DNA of 64,000 nucleotides from Cognataquiflexum nitidum (GCF_022538055.1 NZ_JAKZAM010000015.1:60130-124129); one strand, 5' to 3'. Shown: positions 28,560 to 38,117, counted from the stretch's first letter. Numbers and translations: made by a program. The notes: generated by a model from the letters alone, not told the origin.

Positions 28560-29042
28560 TCATGAGTCATTTTCTGTTGCAGAAACTGTCAAGTTAAATT
28601 TTTCAGGAGGCATTTTTGCTTCTGCTTCAAATTGCGGAAAAAGACCAAATGCATAAATATAACTTACAAATAAAATTACCGCCCCATGGGTTTTGAGTGA
28701 AAAATTTTGGATAAGATACGTAAATGAAAACACTATGAACCCAAATAGAATCGGACTTTTGAGGAAAAAAATCGGATGCAAAGGTATAAATTGTATAGCG
28801 GCAGAAACTAAATAGATTACCGGTCCAATGAACAGATACACCCACGGTTTTGCTGAATTCACATAAGCGTTCGAGTTTTTTACCAGATAAAGAGTGTAAA
28901 CTGTAAAAGCTGTTCCTATAATTACTGAAATGGAAGAGCTAAACTCAATATCCAGAAAGCAGATCCCCCATACAAGCATCATGGATAATGAGTATAATGT
29001 GAGAAGAAGATTATTCTTGTTAATTTTCATAATAGGATTCAA
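28560..29042 (-). CDS. Hypothetical membrane protein with about five transmembrane helices
   Basis: A 160-residue protein that was not recognised. Hydrophobic segments are visible at about residues 10-30 (LYSLSMMLVWGICFL), 36-53, 67-89 (WVYLFIGPVIYLVSAAI), 95-113 and 119-138. A short polar tail follows (EAEAKMPPEKF). The abrupt end soon after the last helix would also fit a protein that lost a soluble C-terminal domain, but there is no direct sign of that. It is a single gene between convergent and divergent neighbours. The alternative start MKINKN, five codons in, is equally possible. Confidence 0.6.
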   Translation of the reverse strand: MNPIMKINKNNLLLTLYSLSMMLVWGICFLDIEFSSSISVIIGTAFTVYTLYLVKNSNAYVNSAKPWVYLFIGPVIYLVSAAIQFIPLHPIFFLKSPILFGFIVFSFTYLIQNFSLKTHGAVILFVSYIYAFGLFPQFEAEAKMPPEKFNLTVSATENDS

Positions 29043-29178
29043 TTTAACGAAAATAATAATTTATTTCAAATCATCTCTTTTTTCACACGACTGTAGAAGT
29101 AAAAAACCACATCCTAACGATGTTTTTGTACAATCTGTCGTTGTAACAACATCAGATTGCCTCCAAATCAGTTTAGCC

Positions 29179-30369
29179 TCACATCGCCACACCATTAAAT
29201 GGATTGAATCTTCTTCTGCCTATGGACATGCCGATGGCACGGCAGACGGTTTTGTCGCCATATCTGGTATTGAGCCGGTCGAGGGCCTGGTAAAGCCGGA
29301 TCTGCTCCTGCGTATCTTCGAAGAGGTTGATCTGGTAATTGCCATGAACGAGGTGGCTGAAGCGCACCCCGATCAGGCGGATCAGCATACGGCGGTTGTA
29401 CAGTTTTTTGAACAATTCCTTCACGATCGGGATCAGCGTATGGTCCGCAGAAGTGTAAGGGACACGCTGCTGCACGGTATGTGTGTCAAAATCCGAATAG
29501 CGGATCTTCACGCTCACGCAGGCTGTAAGCTGTTGCTTTTGGCGCAGTTTGGTGGAGATCTGCTCCGTCATGGCGATGAGGTTGGCTTCGAGCATCTTGA
29601 CATCGATGGTGTCTTGCTCGAAGGTGTTTTCGGTCGAAATGGACTTCGCTTCTGAATAAGGCGTCACGAGCGAGCGGTCTATGCCGTTTGCTTTTTCCCA
29701 GATCATGGTGCCGTTTTTCCCAAAAGTAGCTTCAAGCAGTTCTGCGGGCATGACCTGTAGGGTCTGTACCTTTTTGACGCCCATATTGTATAAGGTGTGC
29801 GAAGTTTTTTCCCCGATCATGGGAATCTTGCGGACGGATAGGGGAGCGAGAAAGGGTTTTTCCATCCCGTAGGGAATTTCCTTTTCATTGTTGGGTTTGG
29901 CTTCTCCAGTGGCTACTTTGGAGACGGTTTTGTTTTCCGAAAGCCCCAAGGAAATCGGTAGCCCGCTTTCTTTGATGATCCTTTGGCGGAGTTCATGTGC
30001 CATCTTGAAGCAACCAAAAAACCTGTCCATGCCGGTGTAATCGATGTAAAACTCATCGATGGAGGACTTTTCAAACAGCGGCACATCCTCCCGGATGATC
30101 TCGGTGACCTCGTGGGATTTTTGGCTGTACTTCTCAAAATCCCCACGGATGATCAGCGCCTCGGGGCAAAGTTGCCGTGCCGTACGCATGGGCATGGCAG
30201 AGTGCACACCAAACTTCCTTGCCTCGTAGCTGCAGGAAGCCACGACTCCCCGGTCTCCCGAACCGCCGATGAGAATGGGTTTTCCATTCAGCCTACTGTC
30301 ATACAGCCGCTCCACCGATACAAAAAACGAATCCAGGTCCATGTGGACAATACTCCTCTTCCTTTCCAT
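29179..30369 (-). CDS. dinB: DNA polymerase IV (Y-family)
   Basis: An error-prone translesion polymerase. The 396 residues hold the palm catalytic acids in HMDLDSFFVSVE near residue 10 and SSIDEFYIDYTG near 103, the YEARKFGVHSAMP finger motif, and a helix-hairpin-helix thumb (VRKIPMIGEKTSHTLYNMG). The little-finger domain ends the protein. The C-terminus lacks an obvious QL-x-LF beta-clamp motif beyond YQINLFED near residue 350. A palindrome just upstream of the start may be its operator. Confidence 0.95.
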   Translation of the reverse strand: MERKRSIVHMDLDSFFVSVERLYDSRLNGKPILIGGSGDRGVVASCSYEARKFGVHSAMPMRTARQLCPEALIIRGDFEKYSQKSHEVTEIIREDVPLFEKSSIDEFYIDYTGMDRFFGCFKMAHELRQRIIKESGLPISLGLSENKTVSKVATGEAKPNNEKEIPYGMEKPFLAPLSVRKIPMIGEKTSHTLYNMGVKKVQTLQVMPAELLEATFGKNGTMIWEKANGIDRSLVTPYSEAKSISTENTFEQDTIDVKMLEANLIAMTEQISTKLRQKQQLTACVSVKIRYSDFDTHTVQQRVPYTSADHTLIPIVKELFKKLYNRRMLIRLIGVRFSHLVHGNYQINLFEDTQEQIRLYQALDRLNTRYGDKTVCRAIGMSIGRRRFNPFNGVAM

Positions 30370-30384
30370 AATATGTCAATTTAA

Positions 30385-30402
30385 TAAACATTTTAATGTT
30401 TA
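30385..30402. promoter_or_regulatory. Palindrome upstream of dinB (candidate operator)
   Basis: TAAACATT-TT-AATGTTTA, 8-bp perfect arms, 16 bp ahead of the dinB ATG. A damage-responsive repressor site is possible but unproven. Confidence 0.4.
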
Positions 30403-30527
30403 TAATTTAAACATATTTTCAATACCAAAAAGGAAGAAAAATGAAGGTTTCCCAGAAATTCAAAAATACTGTGACAATTGCCTGTAGCATCCTTCTAAGT
30501 TTCAGAAATGGAATGACGGTTGTTCCT

Positions 30528-30612
30528 CCGTCATTCTGAACCGCAGCCTGCGTAGGTGAAGAATCTCTCTTAACTGAGACATTTCTCCGCCGCGGCGGAT
30601 CATTGTGACGGG
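30528..30612. repeat. Solitary palindromic element (same family as the 54-56 kb array)
   Basis: It begins CCGTCATTCTGAAC, continues to GAAGAATCTC, has an 8-bp spacer (TCTTAACT), and returns as GAGACATTTCTC to TCATTGTGACGGG. The ends are inverted copies of each other. Because it stands alone, it shows the natural boundaries of the element: CCGTCA outside, GAAGAATCTC inside. The remaining 30370-30796 gap holds the dinB promoter region and a terminator, and no gene. Confidence 0.75.
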
Positions 30613-30640
30613 CGCAAACAAGTCATTGGAAGAAAGGAAT

Positions 30641-30680
30641 AAAAAAACACCCCAAGCCTATGGTTATGGTTGGGGTGTTT
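30641..30680 (-). terminator. Hairpin terminator downstream of the phosphoesterase gene
   Basis: AAACACCCCA (30645-30654) pairs with TGGGGTGTTT (30671-30680), with a run of T on the minus strand after the stem. It lies about 115 bp past the stop of the minus-strand gene at 30797. Confidence 0.7.
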
Positions 30681-30796
30681 TGATAAAGATCATTTATCAG
30701 CGATATGTTCCAAAATAAGCCTTAGAATTCACCTCATAATATCCATCAATATCCAATATCTATTAATATCAAATTGATCTATGGATTCGAGAAACC

Positions 30797-32362
30797 TTAT
30801 TCTGCAATCCTAAACGTTTTGGTTCCGGTATGTTTTTGACCAAACATGTCAGTGGCCTCGACCTCGATGGTGTGCTCTCCCAACTCTAAGCCTGAAGATA
30901 TGGGAGCCCTCCAAAGGTGGTCCGTGCGTGCGGCATTGGAAGGCCTTCTTCCGTCAAGGAGTGTTTCGGTGGTATCCCATTCGAAGATTTTGAGCAAATA
31001 TGAAGGGTCGTAATCTGTGAGGTTGGTCATTTTTCTCCATTCGCCATTGTCGATCCTGTAGCGGACTTCATCATTGGCAGTGCCCATAAAGAAGTTGACA
31101 ATAATCCCCGTGGAGGTTCTTTTTCCCTTCTCCAATACTTTCGGGGCAAAGATTTCCATCTGATAGGTAGCGGGTTTTCCGGCGGCTTTGTACCTCGCTT
31201 TGTATTGGTTGCCTTCAAAATCCATAAATACATAACCGTTTGGCGAACCGTCACGCATGGTGGATTCGGGCACGCCGCTTTCTCTCATCCTTCCGCTGTA
31301 CCAATCACCCGAAGGAGTGCCGATGTTATAATGGTGATGGGCTTTGCTTTGGTTATACCCTTCCTCTTTTCCGAAGAAAGTCTGCTTCTGATAATGCGTA
31401 TGTGCGGAGAGCGACACGGTATTTGGGAAATCCGACAGCAGCTCCAACAGTTTTTCTCTGTCTTCGTCTCGGTAGCTTTCTCCCTCTTCAAACAACGGGA
31501 TATGCATGAATACGACGACCAATTTGTCTTTTGGGACTAATTTGAGGTTGTTTTCAACAAACTGTAACTGATCGGCCCTCAGTCCTCCCCAATATCCCTG
31601 ACCGTCTCTTGGATCCGGATAAAGGATATTTTCCAACACCACAAAGTGAACATCGCCTTCATTGAAAGCATAAGTGGCCGGGCCAAAAAAGGATTCAAAA
31701 GTCTCATCTGTAAGCTCGTCTGTCGGTGCGTCAAGGTTCATGTCGTGATTTCCCATAACCGAAAACCAAGGCACACCGACTTTTCCGATCGCATTTGCAT
31801 AGGCCGGGTACAAGGACAGGTCATCTCCGGCGATATCGCCCACCGAAATCCCAAAGCGGATTCCTTGAATGCCGGCGACTTCATTGACTACCCCTTTTTC
31901 AAAATACCCCATCTCAGTCATGTTGTAGGGCTGCGGGTCTCCGAATACCAAAGCAGTAAAGTTGCTTTCGGACGTGGAGGGCAAAAGTCCAAAATCCACT
32001 GATTTGGGCAATGCTCCAGTCGGACTGACTCCTGCATATTTCAGGTTGGTGGGAGAACCTTTTGGCTTGTGGCTATAAAAGAACTTGGGAAGGTTGTTTT
32101 CGTTTTTTGGCAGGGCGTAATCCGATGGCTTGATCACAAAAATAGTCTGATCCTCTTGGATCGGAAGTACATATTGGCCCTTGTCATCTGTTTTGACTAC
32201 TTCTAACCCATTGGATACGGATACATTTGAGAGTCCTTTTTCACGTCTATCCTTTTTTCCGTTTGCATTGAGGTCCTCATATACATAGCCTGTGACTGTA
32301 TTTTGGCCATATCCAGACAAACTCAACAAAGAGAGTCCGATGAGTAGTATGTATTTTTTCAT
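30797..32362 (-). CDS. Secreted calcineurin-like metallophosphoesterase
   Basis: The 521-residue protein has a signal peptide (MKKYILLIGLSLLSLSGYGQ), an N-terminal carboxypeptidase-regulatory/SdrD-like beta-sandwich (VTGYVYEDLNANGKKD, residues about 22-115), the metallophosphatase core, and a C-terminal beta domain. Metal-site motifs are FGDPQPYN, GISVGDIAGDD, FSVMGNHDMN, FMHIPLFE and LSAHTHYQ. Substrates of this three-part family are unknown; phosphomonoesters or phosphodiesters are possible. It is a single-gene unit. Confidence 0.9.
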   Translation of the reverse strand: MKKYILLIGLSLLSLSGYGQNTVTGYVYEDLNANGKKDRREKGLSNVSVSNGLEVVKTDDKGQYVLPIQEDQTIFVIKPSDYALPKNENNLPKFFYSHKPKGSPTNLKYAGVSPTGALPKSVDFGLLPSTSESNFTALVFGDPQPYNMTEMGYFEKGVVNEVAGIQGIRFGISVGDIAGDDLSLYPAYANAIGKVGVPWFSVMGNHDMNLDAPTDELTDETFESFFGPATYAFNEGDVHFVVLENILYPDPRDGQGYWGGLRADQLQFVENNLKLVPKDKLVVVFMHIPLFEEGESYRDEDREKLLELLSDFPNTVSLSAHTHYQKQTFFGKEEGYNQSKAHHHYNIGTPSGDWYSGRMRESGVPESTMRDGSPNGYVFMDFEGNQYKARYKAAGKPATYQMEIFAPKVLEKGKRTSTGIIVNFFMGTANDEVRYRIDNGEWRKMTNLTDYDPSYLLKIFEWDTTETLLDGRRPSNAARTDHLWRAPISSGLELGEHTIEVEATDMFGQKHTGTKTFRIAE

Positions 32363-32510
32363 GGTTGTATTGGATGTTTATTTTTCAAGTTATGAAATTA
32401 AGCCAATCATGCGAGGAGTATATTATTTGGAGGTTATCGTTTTATTATCAAAGGTATTAATCAGGATTTTTCTGTTTTCGGATTGAGCTTATTAAACTGG
32501 TTTTTTCTTA

Positions 32511-32665
32511 TTTGTATACACGCAATGATGCCGGTGAATTGTAAATTCAAAATAATTTACGGCAGGATTCAGACATGTCCGTTACATCAGTCTTCCGACT
32601 TCGGTCTCCCTACCCGATTGTAGGAGAATATTAAGTTACTGGCAGAGAAGCGTATCCATATTTTC
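32511..32665 (+). repeat. Structured dispersed repeat, copy 1
   Basis: About 155 bp similar to 60951-61106. The shared parts are the left end (TTTGTAT, CGCAATGATGCC), the core TCTTCCGACTTCGGTC and the right end (TTACTGGCA, GAAGCG/GAATCG, ATCCA, TTTTC). The variable part keeps a hairpin with a different sequence. It lies upstream of the phosphoesterase gene but points away from it. Confidence 0.65.
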
Positions 32666-32802
32666 TTATTATATTTTTGTAATGTGCTGATAATAAATAA
32701 AATATGCAGAAAGTTTGAAATTACTCAATGTAATGAGTAAAATAACTCAATGAGTTGAGTAAATTATTTTTAACGGATTTTTTTGACAAAACAAACCTTC
32801 TC

Positions 32803-33454
32803 CCAAGCAGTCTGAAGACTGCATTTTGACGGTTCAAGTCTGGAGACTTGAACCAATTGGGACTTGAACCAATAGGTCTGAAGAGATTTAAACCCTCTGG
32901 GAATCTTGTCTCAAATCTCACTTCTCGTCTTTGCGTCCCCTTGCGAAACCTTTGAGTCCTTTGCGGTAAAATAATATAGCTCACGCAGTTATTTAAAGGA
33001 AGCAGTCTGAAGACTGCATTTTGGTGGTCCAAGTCTGGAGACTTGAACCAATGGGAGCCCTTTGCAAAACCTTCTTTTCCCTTGCGGAAAAAAATATACC
33101 TCACGCAGAGTCGCAGAGACGGGGGGGAAACGGAGGAAAAATTAATGAAAATGTTTGTTGGGAGACAAACATTGGCGACGAATGATCCCATAGGGATCAA
33201 ATATGGGTAGCCCCGAGTAAGGAACGCAACTCGGGGTAAAAAACGAGAACAGCGATTCCGGTTTTTGGCCGAGGAAATGCAAATGGGGAAATAGGGTCTC
33301 CGCCAAAAATAGGGAAGGTTCAAAATCCTTTGCGTCCCCTTGCGAAACCTTTGAGTCCTTTGCGGTAAATAAATATACCTCACTCAGTAATGTAGAGGAA
33401 GCAGTCTGAAGACTGCATTTTGGTGGTCCAAGTCTGGAGACTTGAACCAAAGGA
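32803..33454. repeat. Repeat field, block A (palindromes plus 450-bp unit)
   Basis: Contains GCAGTCTGAAGACTGC and AAGTCTGGAGACTT palindromes (near 32806, 33002 and 33400). Also contains the first copy (33001-33454) of a block of about 450 bp that recurs at 34503-34952. The block includes GATCCCATAGGGATC, GCCCCGAGTAAGG with its inverted CTCGGGG, and CCTTTGCGTCCCCTTGCG. Open frames here (PQRTQRFRKG-type) repeat with the DNA and are not genes. The rest of 32363-32802 holds only the structured repeat and no gene. Confidence 0.7.
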
Positions 33455-33482
33455 GTAAAAGGAATTGATTCTTGTGAAAATT

Positions 33483-33719
33483 CTATGTCTCCTTCAATTT
33501 CTCAGATATAAAAACCTTGATAAGACTTTGTCGGGTAATCCCTAATCGTTGTGCTGACTTATCCAACTCCTGAACCATCCATTCTGGAAAATCGACACTT
33601 ACTCGTTTGGGCTTTAATCCTGGTCTGCTTGCCTTTTCTAGATTCAAAAAACCTGATAAATCCTCATTATCCTCAAACTTTTTGTCAAATTCAGCTGCTG
33701 TAATAGATTGCTCTTTCAT
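33483..33719 (-). CDS. brnA: BrnA-type antitoxin
   Basis: A 78-residue protein with a disordered N-terminus (SITAAEFDKKFEDNEDL) and a C-terminal ribbon-helix-helix-like segment (RVSVDFPEWMVQELDKSAQ, RLGITRQSLIKVFI), the BrnA layout. It neutralises BrnT and usually represses the operon. Its first 29 bp overlap the end of brnT, the toxin-first order typical of brnTA. Confidence 0.85.
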   Translation of the reverse strand: MKEQSITAAEFDKKFEDNEDLSGFLNLEKASRPGLKPKRVSVDFPEWMVQELDKSAQRLGITRQSLIKVFISEKLKET

Positions 33720-33951
33720 TTTCTCTGGATTTTCTTACTGAAATTATTCTTGTCATATCTTTCCTGATGGTGAATATAGCCGACCAAATACTTTGATTGA
33801 ATTTGGCTATTAATAAATAGCGTTTTTCATCTACTGTTTTTGCCGGTATAACTATCCTGTTTGGATCATCCCATAATAGCTGCGCTTGATTAAAATCAAT
33901 GCCATGTTTAATTCTATTTAATTCACTCTTATAATGGTCGAATTCAAACAT
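33691..33951 (-). CDS. brnT: BrnT-type ribonuclease toxin
   Basis: An 86-residue RelE-fold toxin. Family blocks are visible: FEFDHYKSELNRIKHGIDF at the N-terminus, KTVDEKRYLLIAKFNQSIW in the middle, and FTIRKDMTRIISVRKSREN at the C-terminus, where the catalytic Arg residues lie. It appears intact. The gene pair is enclosed by direct copies of a long repeat block (33001-33454 and 34264-34952). Confidence 0.87.
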   Translation of the reverse strand: MFEFDHYKSELNRIKHGIDFNQAQLLWDDPNRIVIPAKTVDEKRYLLIAKFNQSIWSAIFTIRKDMTRIISVRKSRENERAIYYSS

Positions 33952-33952
33952 T

Positions 33953-33976
33953 ACTTTAATTAAATCAAGTTAAAGT
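33953..33976. promoter_or_regulatory. Inverted repeat at the brnT start (candidate BrnA operator)
   Basis: ACTTTAA (33953-33959) and TTAAAGT (33970-33976), perfect 7-bp arms, directly upstream of the brnT ATG, where BrnA autorepression would act. Confidence 0.45.
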
Positions 33977-34201
33977 TGATAGCTTATCAAAAATAGTAAA
34001 AACAGCTTAATTACCGTTACTTTTTTGATCATTCTTAACCATTTCCAAATTTCTATATTCATCATGTAAACAAACACTCAAGCTGAAAATTTGAATCCAA
34101 CTCTGAAGAAGATGAAAGGGTCTATTTACCTTTCTTATATGTTGAGGTTGGCAGTTTTAAAAATTCATTGTTGAGGTCAAAGCCTCCTACCGGTAGTTAG
34201 G

Positions 34202-34980
34202 TTGAACAATTGGAGCCGTACGGTCCAAGTCTGGAGACTTGAATCAATGGGGAATTTTTGTTGTGTCACAAACATTGGCGTCTAGTGATCCCATCGGGAT
34301 CAAATATGGGTAGCCCCGAGTAAGGAACGCAACTCGGGGTAAAAAACGAGAACAGCGATTCCGGTTTTTGGCCGAGGAAATGCAAATGGGGAAATAGGGT
34401 CTCCGCCAAAAATAGGGAAGGTTCAAAATCCTTTGCGTCCCCTTGCGAAACCTTTGAGTCCTTTGCGGTAAATAAATATACCTCACTCAGTAATGTAGAG
34501 TAAGCAGTCTGAAGACTGCATTTTGACGGTCCAAGTCAGGAGACTTGAACCAATGGGAGCTCTTTGCAAAACCTTCTTTTCCCTTGCGGAAAAAAATATA
34601 CCTCACGCAGAGTCGCAGAGACGGGGAGGAAACGGAGGAAAAATTAATGAAAATGTTTGTTGGGAGACAAACATTGGCGACGAATGATCCCATCGGGATC
34701 AAATATGGGTAGCCCCGAGTAAGGAACGCAACTCGGGGTAAAAAACGAGAACAGCGATTCCGGTTTTTGGCCGAGGAAATGCAAATGGGGAAATAGGGTC
34801 TCCGCCAAAAATAGGGAAGGTTCAAAATCCTTTGCGTCCCCTTGCGAAACCTTTGAGTCCTTTGCGGTAAATAAATATACCTCACTCAGTAATGTAGAGT
34901 AAGCAGTCTGAAGACTGCATTTTGACGGTCCAAGTCAGGAGACTTGAACCAATGGAGACTTGAACCAATGGGAAACTTGA
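34202..34980. repeat. Repeat field, blocks B and C
   Basis: Block B (34264-34553) is a shortened copy and block C (34503-34952) a full copy of the block at 33001-33454. They share GATCCCATCGGGATC, the CCCCGAG...CTCGGGG hairpin and the GCAGTCTGAAGACTGC ends, at high identity. The stretch 33977-34201 shows no gene. Confidence 0.75.
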
Positions 34981-35025
34981 ACCATTTGGCCTTCCACTTA
35001 ATTTTCCAATTTTCCAATCTTCCAA

Positions 35026-38000
35026 TCAAAAAGAATACCCCACCTGACTTCCCTTCTCAGGATCGAGCTCGATCTTGGCATAGACACCGATTTCCTGTTG
35101 GAGTTCTTCCACATGGGAAATGATGCCGACGATCCGGTTTTCGTGGCGGAGTGACTTGAGGGTTTCGAAGACCACCCGAAGGGCGTTTCTGTCCAAAGCC
35201 CCAAAACCTTCATCCAAGAAAAAGAAACTCTGATCGGCCTGATTGAGGGATTTGACTTTTTCTGCCAAAGCCAAAGCAAGACATAATGAAGCCTGAAAAG
35301 TCTGTCCTCCGGAAAGGGTCTTGAGTAATCGCTTCTTACCGCCGTTGAGGTAATCCACTACCCAAAAAGTGTTGTTGTCGTCAATTTCCAAACTGAGGCT
35401 GTTTTTGGTAAGCTTTATAAACCGCAGGTTGGCTGTATTGCAGAGTTCTTTGAGGTAAATCGTGCTCACATATTTAACAAATCCGCTGCCCCGGAACAGG
35501 TTGTCCAATTCCTTGAGGTTGGATTCCCTGTTTTCCAATATGCTGAATTCTTTTGCCAATTCTTGTTTTCTGTTCAGCTTGGTTTTGCTGTCTTCGATAT
35601 TCTGAATCAATAAAGTCAGTTCTTTTCTGAATCCTTCCAAGCCTGACTTTTTCTCCTGCAAATCCCCCGAAAGGCGCTCAAACGCTTCTTGGCTGAAGCC
35701 CAAAACACCGTCTTCTGCTTTGAGTTTGTCCAGATTGCTTTGGACCAAAAGCCTCCTGTCTTCATATTGGCGGATCTCTGCATCGGTTTTGTCGGCATCC
35801 AAGGAATGATGGTACAAAGCCTGCAGATCGGACTCACTTTCAAATCCATATGTCTTTTTCAGGGCTTCATATTGGCTTTCCAACTCGACAATTTTGACAA
35901 TGGTCTCCTGAACCAAGTTTTCAAAAGTTTTGAGATTTGCCAGGTTGGTGGATTGCTTCGCCCGGGTTTCTTGGAGGACTTTCCGCTTGCCATCCAAGTC
36001 TTGAATGGTTTTTTCGATGTCCTTTTCCACAGTGGAAATGGCGTTTTCGATGTAATCAGTTGATTTTTCAAAAAACGGTTTGGTGAATATTGGGTCTTTG
36101 ATTTCATCCTTTTTGGCGGCAACAGTACTGTGCAAGGCTACCTGTTTTTGTTCGGCGGCGCGGAGCTGCTGTTCTTCTTTTTCCAAAAGGATTTTTCCTT
36201 CCTCCTGGCTTTTTCTCAAATCCCTGACTTCCTGTGCGAGTTGGTCTTTTTGCTTCAAAGCCAAATCGGTATCTCCGATCAACTTGGACAGACTCTCTTT
36301 GGAAAGGATATTTTTTGACTTCAGATTCCCCATCAGGGAAGTCAATTGAAGCTTGGAATCTGCAAGTTCCTTTTCCTTTGCAGCAAGGTTTTGAAGGTGA
36401 TTTTCCTGACGGATTTGTTGCCCGGAAAGCTGTTGGGATAGGGTTACGGTTTTTTCCAAAAGCGCCTTTGCCCCCTCTATTTGCTTGGAGACGTCATTCC
36501 ATTCACTTTCTTCCTGACTAGCTGTGATTGGGTCGGGATGCTCAATTGCGCCACAAAGCGGACACGCTTCTTCGTCCTGCAAAAGATGGACGTGGGCGGC
36601 AAGCCCTTTTTTACTGAGCAGTTTTTCCTTGGCGTTTTCAAGGTTTTGGATTTGCTTTTTTTGGTTTTCGATCCAACTTCCAAAGCTGTCAAATCCTGAT
36701 GGAATCTGCTTTTTGATCTCTAAAATGGCTGTATCCAAACTTGTTGACGTCTGCCTGAGGGAATTGAAGTCTTCTGTCAACTTTGCCAATTGGCTTTCCA
36801 AGTTGGTCCAATCTTTTGCTGCGCTTTTCAGGTTTGAGATTTCGTCTGTATCCAGAAGCTGGATAGCTTCGATTTTCGATTCTTTTTCTTTGATCAGATT
36901 TTCGATATCCTTTTGGGATTTTTTCAGGGTTTCGATATGCGGGCTAAACGTTTCTACCTGTTTTTCCGCATCCTTCAAACCCGCCAATAAGCCTTGGATA
37001 TCAATCACCTTATTGAGGTCACGGATTTTTGCTTCTCTATTAGGACGGTCGTCTGCTTTTATTTTGAGTTCTGCTTCCTGTTTTACCAGATCAGCAACTT
37101 CCACTTCATATGTTATTTTGAAATCAGAGCAGTTTTTCACACTGACTTGGTATTTTTCCAATTCGATCTTGGCCTCTTTGATTTGATCCCAAACAGGCTT
37201 CAGGTGGGTTTTGGCTTTGAGAAAATCCTTCCAAATGGCTTTTTTGGTTTCTATTTCAGGTCTTTGGATTTCCAGATTATTCCATTCCTTCTGTCGTTCT
37301 ATCAATTGCAGGTTTTTAGCTTGGATTGCTTCCTGTTTTTTAGATTCGGCTTCTAAGGTTTGGAAGGTTTTTTCTTCCATTTCGAGTAAAATGGTTTTTT
37401 CAGAGCGCAGATTTTCTTTGTCCTTCAATGCCTCCGAAGAATATTCGGCCAAAGCCAAAAGCTGGGTTTCCAATCTGATTTTCTCTTCCCTGACAGCTTT
37501 TAGCAGGCTTCCGGTTTTTTGGGAAAGGTCAAATCTTTCCAAACCAAATAGCTCTTTCATCATCTCCGCCCGTGGTCCGGGAGTCAGGTCGATAAATTCC
37601 CTGAATTTGCCTTGAGGAATGATGACAGTCTGCTTGAAATGCTCTTTTTTCATCCCGATGATTTCCTCACCGTTTTGGGTAATCGGAATCAGCTGATCTC
37701 CTTCTTTCTCATAAAATGTATGCTCGGCCGGCCGGACCTCTTCAAAGTTTTTGGGATTTCTTTTGGCAGCATAGCGGGCGAGGTAGGATTTGGAATTGTT
37801 TTTCCCTGATCGGAATTCAAAATTGATCAACAGTGTTTCGCTCTGTAGGTTGAGCATGCTGTTCTTTTCTCCCCGGTCAGAAAGCCGCTCGGTACTGCCA
37901 TACAGCGCCAAGAGAATGGCTTCCAAAATGGAGGATTTGCCGCTTCCCACTGCGCCAAAGATCCCAAAAAGACCCGCTCCGGTGAGCTGTTCAAACTCTA

Positions 38001-38058
38001 CTGTCTGTTTTTCTTTGTAGGAATAAAGGCCTTCTATTTCGAGTTTTACCGGGATCAT
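35026..38058 (-). CDS. sbcC: Exonuclease SbcC (SMC-like ATPase subunit of SbcCD)
   Basis: The large ATPase subunit of the SbcCD complex, which cuts hairpins and protein-blocked DNA ends. The ATG at 38058 gives the standard N-terminus (MIPVKLEIEGLYSYKEKQ); an earlier ATG at 38091 runs into the hairpin. About 1,010 residues: Walker A GAVGSGKSSILEAIL near residue 36, two long coiled coils, a zinc-hook CPLCG near 500, signature TLSGGQTFQASLCLALALA near 930 and Walker B FFFLDEGFGALD near 965. It follows sbcD on the same strand. Confidence 0.96.
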   Translation of the reverse strand: MIPVKLEIEGLYSYKEKQTVEFEQLTGAGLFGIFGAVGSGKSSILEAILLALYGSTERLSDRGEKNSMLNLQSETLLINFEFRSGKNNSKSYLARYAAKRNPKNFEEVRPAEHTFYEKEGDQLIPITQNGEEIIGMKKEHFKQTVIIPQGKFREFIDLTPGPRAEMMKELFGLERFDLSQKTGSLLKAVREEKIRLETQLLALAEYSSEALKDKENLRSEKTILLEMEEKTFQTLEAESKKQEAIQAKNLQLIERQKEWNNLEIQRPEIETKKAIWKDFLKAKTHLKPVWDQIKEAKIELEKYQVSVKNCSDFKITYEVEVADLVKQEAELKIKADDRPNREAKIRDLNKVIDIQGLLAGLKDAEKQVETFSPHIETLKKSQKDIENLIKEKESKIEAIQLLDTDEISNLKSAAKDWTNLESQLAKLTEDFNSLRQTSTSLDTAILEIKKQIPSGFDSFGSWIENQKKQIQNLENAKEKLLSKKGLAAHVHLLQDEEACPLCGAIEHPDPITASQEESEWNDVSKQIEGAKALLEKTVTLSQQLSGQQIRQENHLQNLAAKEKELADSKLQLTSLMGNLKSKNILSKESLSKLIGDTDLALKQKDQLAQEVRDLRKSQEEGKILLEKEEQQLRAAEQKQVALHSTVAAKKDEIKDPIFTKPFFEKSTDYIENAISTVEKDIEKTIQDLDGKRKVLQETRAKQSTNLANLKTFENLVQETIVKIVELESQYEALKKTYGFESESDLQALYHHSLDADKTDAEIRQYEDRRLLVQSNLDKLKAEDGVLGFSQEAFERLSGDLQEKKSGLEGFRKELTLLIQNIEDSKTKLNRKQELAKEFSILENRESNLKELDNLFRGSGFVKYVSTIYLKELCNTANLRFIKLTKNSLSLEIDDNNTFWVVDYLNGGKKRLLKTLSGGQTFQASLCLALALAEKVKSLNQADQSFFFLDEGFGALDRNALRVVFETLKSLRHENRIVGIISHVEELQQEIGVYAKIELDPEKGSQVGYSF

Positions 38059-38081
38059 GGGTAGTTTTGGTTTTTTGGTAA

Positions 38082-38114
38082 AACCCTCCAAGGGTTTTGA
38101 ACCCTTGGAGGGTT
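38082..38114. repeat. Perfect 15-bp hairpin between sbcD and sbcC
   Basis: AACCCTCCAAGGGTT, loop TTG, AACCCTTGGAGGGTT. It sits 3 bp from the sbcD stop and 23 bp from the sbcC ATG. It lacks a T tract on the minus strand, so it is more likely an inserted palindromic repeat or mRNA-processing hairpin than a terminator. Confidence 0.7.
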
Positions 38115-38117
38115 GGA

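Noticed and set aside
32511..32665. Riboswitch or leader upstream of the phosphoesterase gene
   Set aside because: The related copy at 60951-61106 has the opposite orientation relative to its neighbouring gene, which does not fit a cis-acting leader.
32721..34885. Repeated ORFs of the PQRTQRFRKG type on the minus strand
   Set aside because: They occur only within the repeat blocks, copy exactly with them, and read through palindromes; they are by-products of repeat DNA.
38082..38114. Rho-independent terminator between sbcD and sbcC
   Set aside because: The hairpin is perfect but has no T tract on the transcribed strand, and ending transcription here would uncouple two subunits of one complex.
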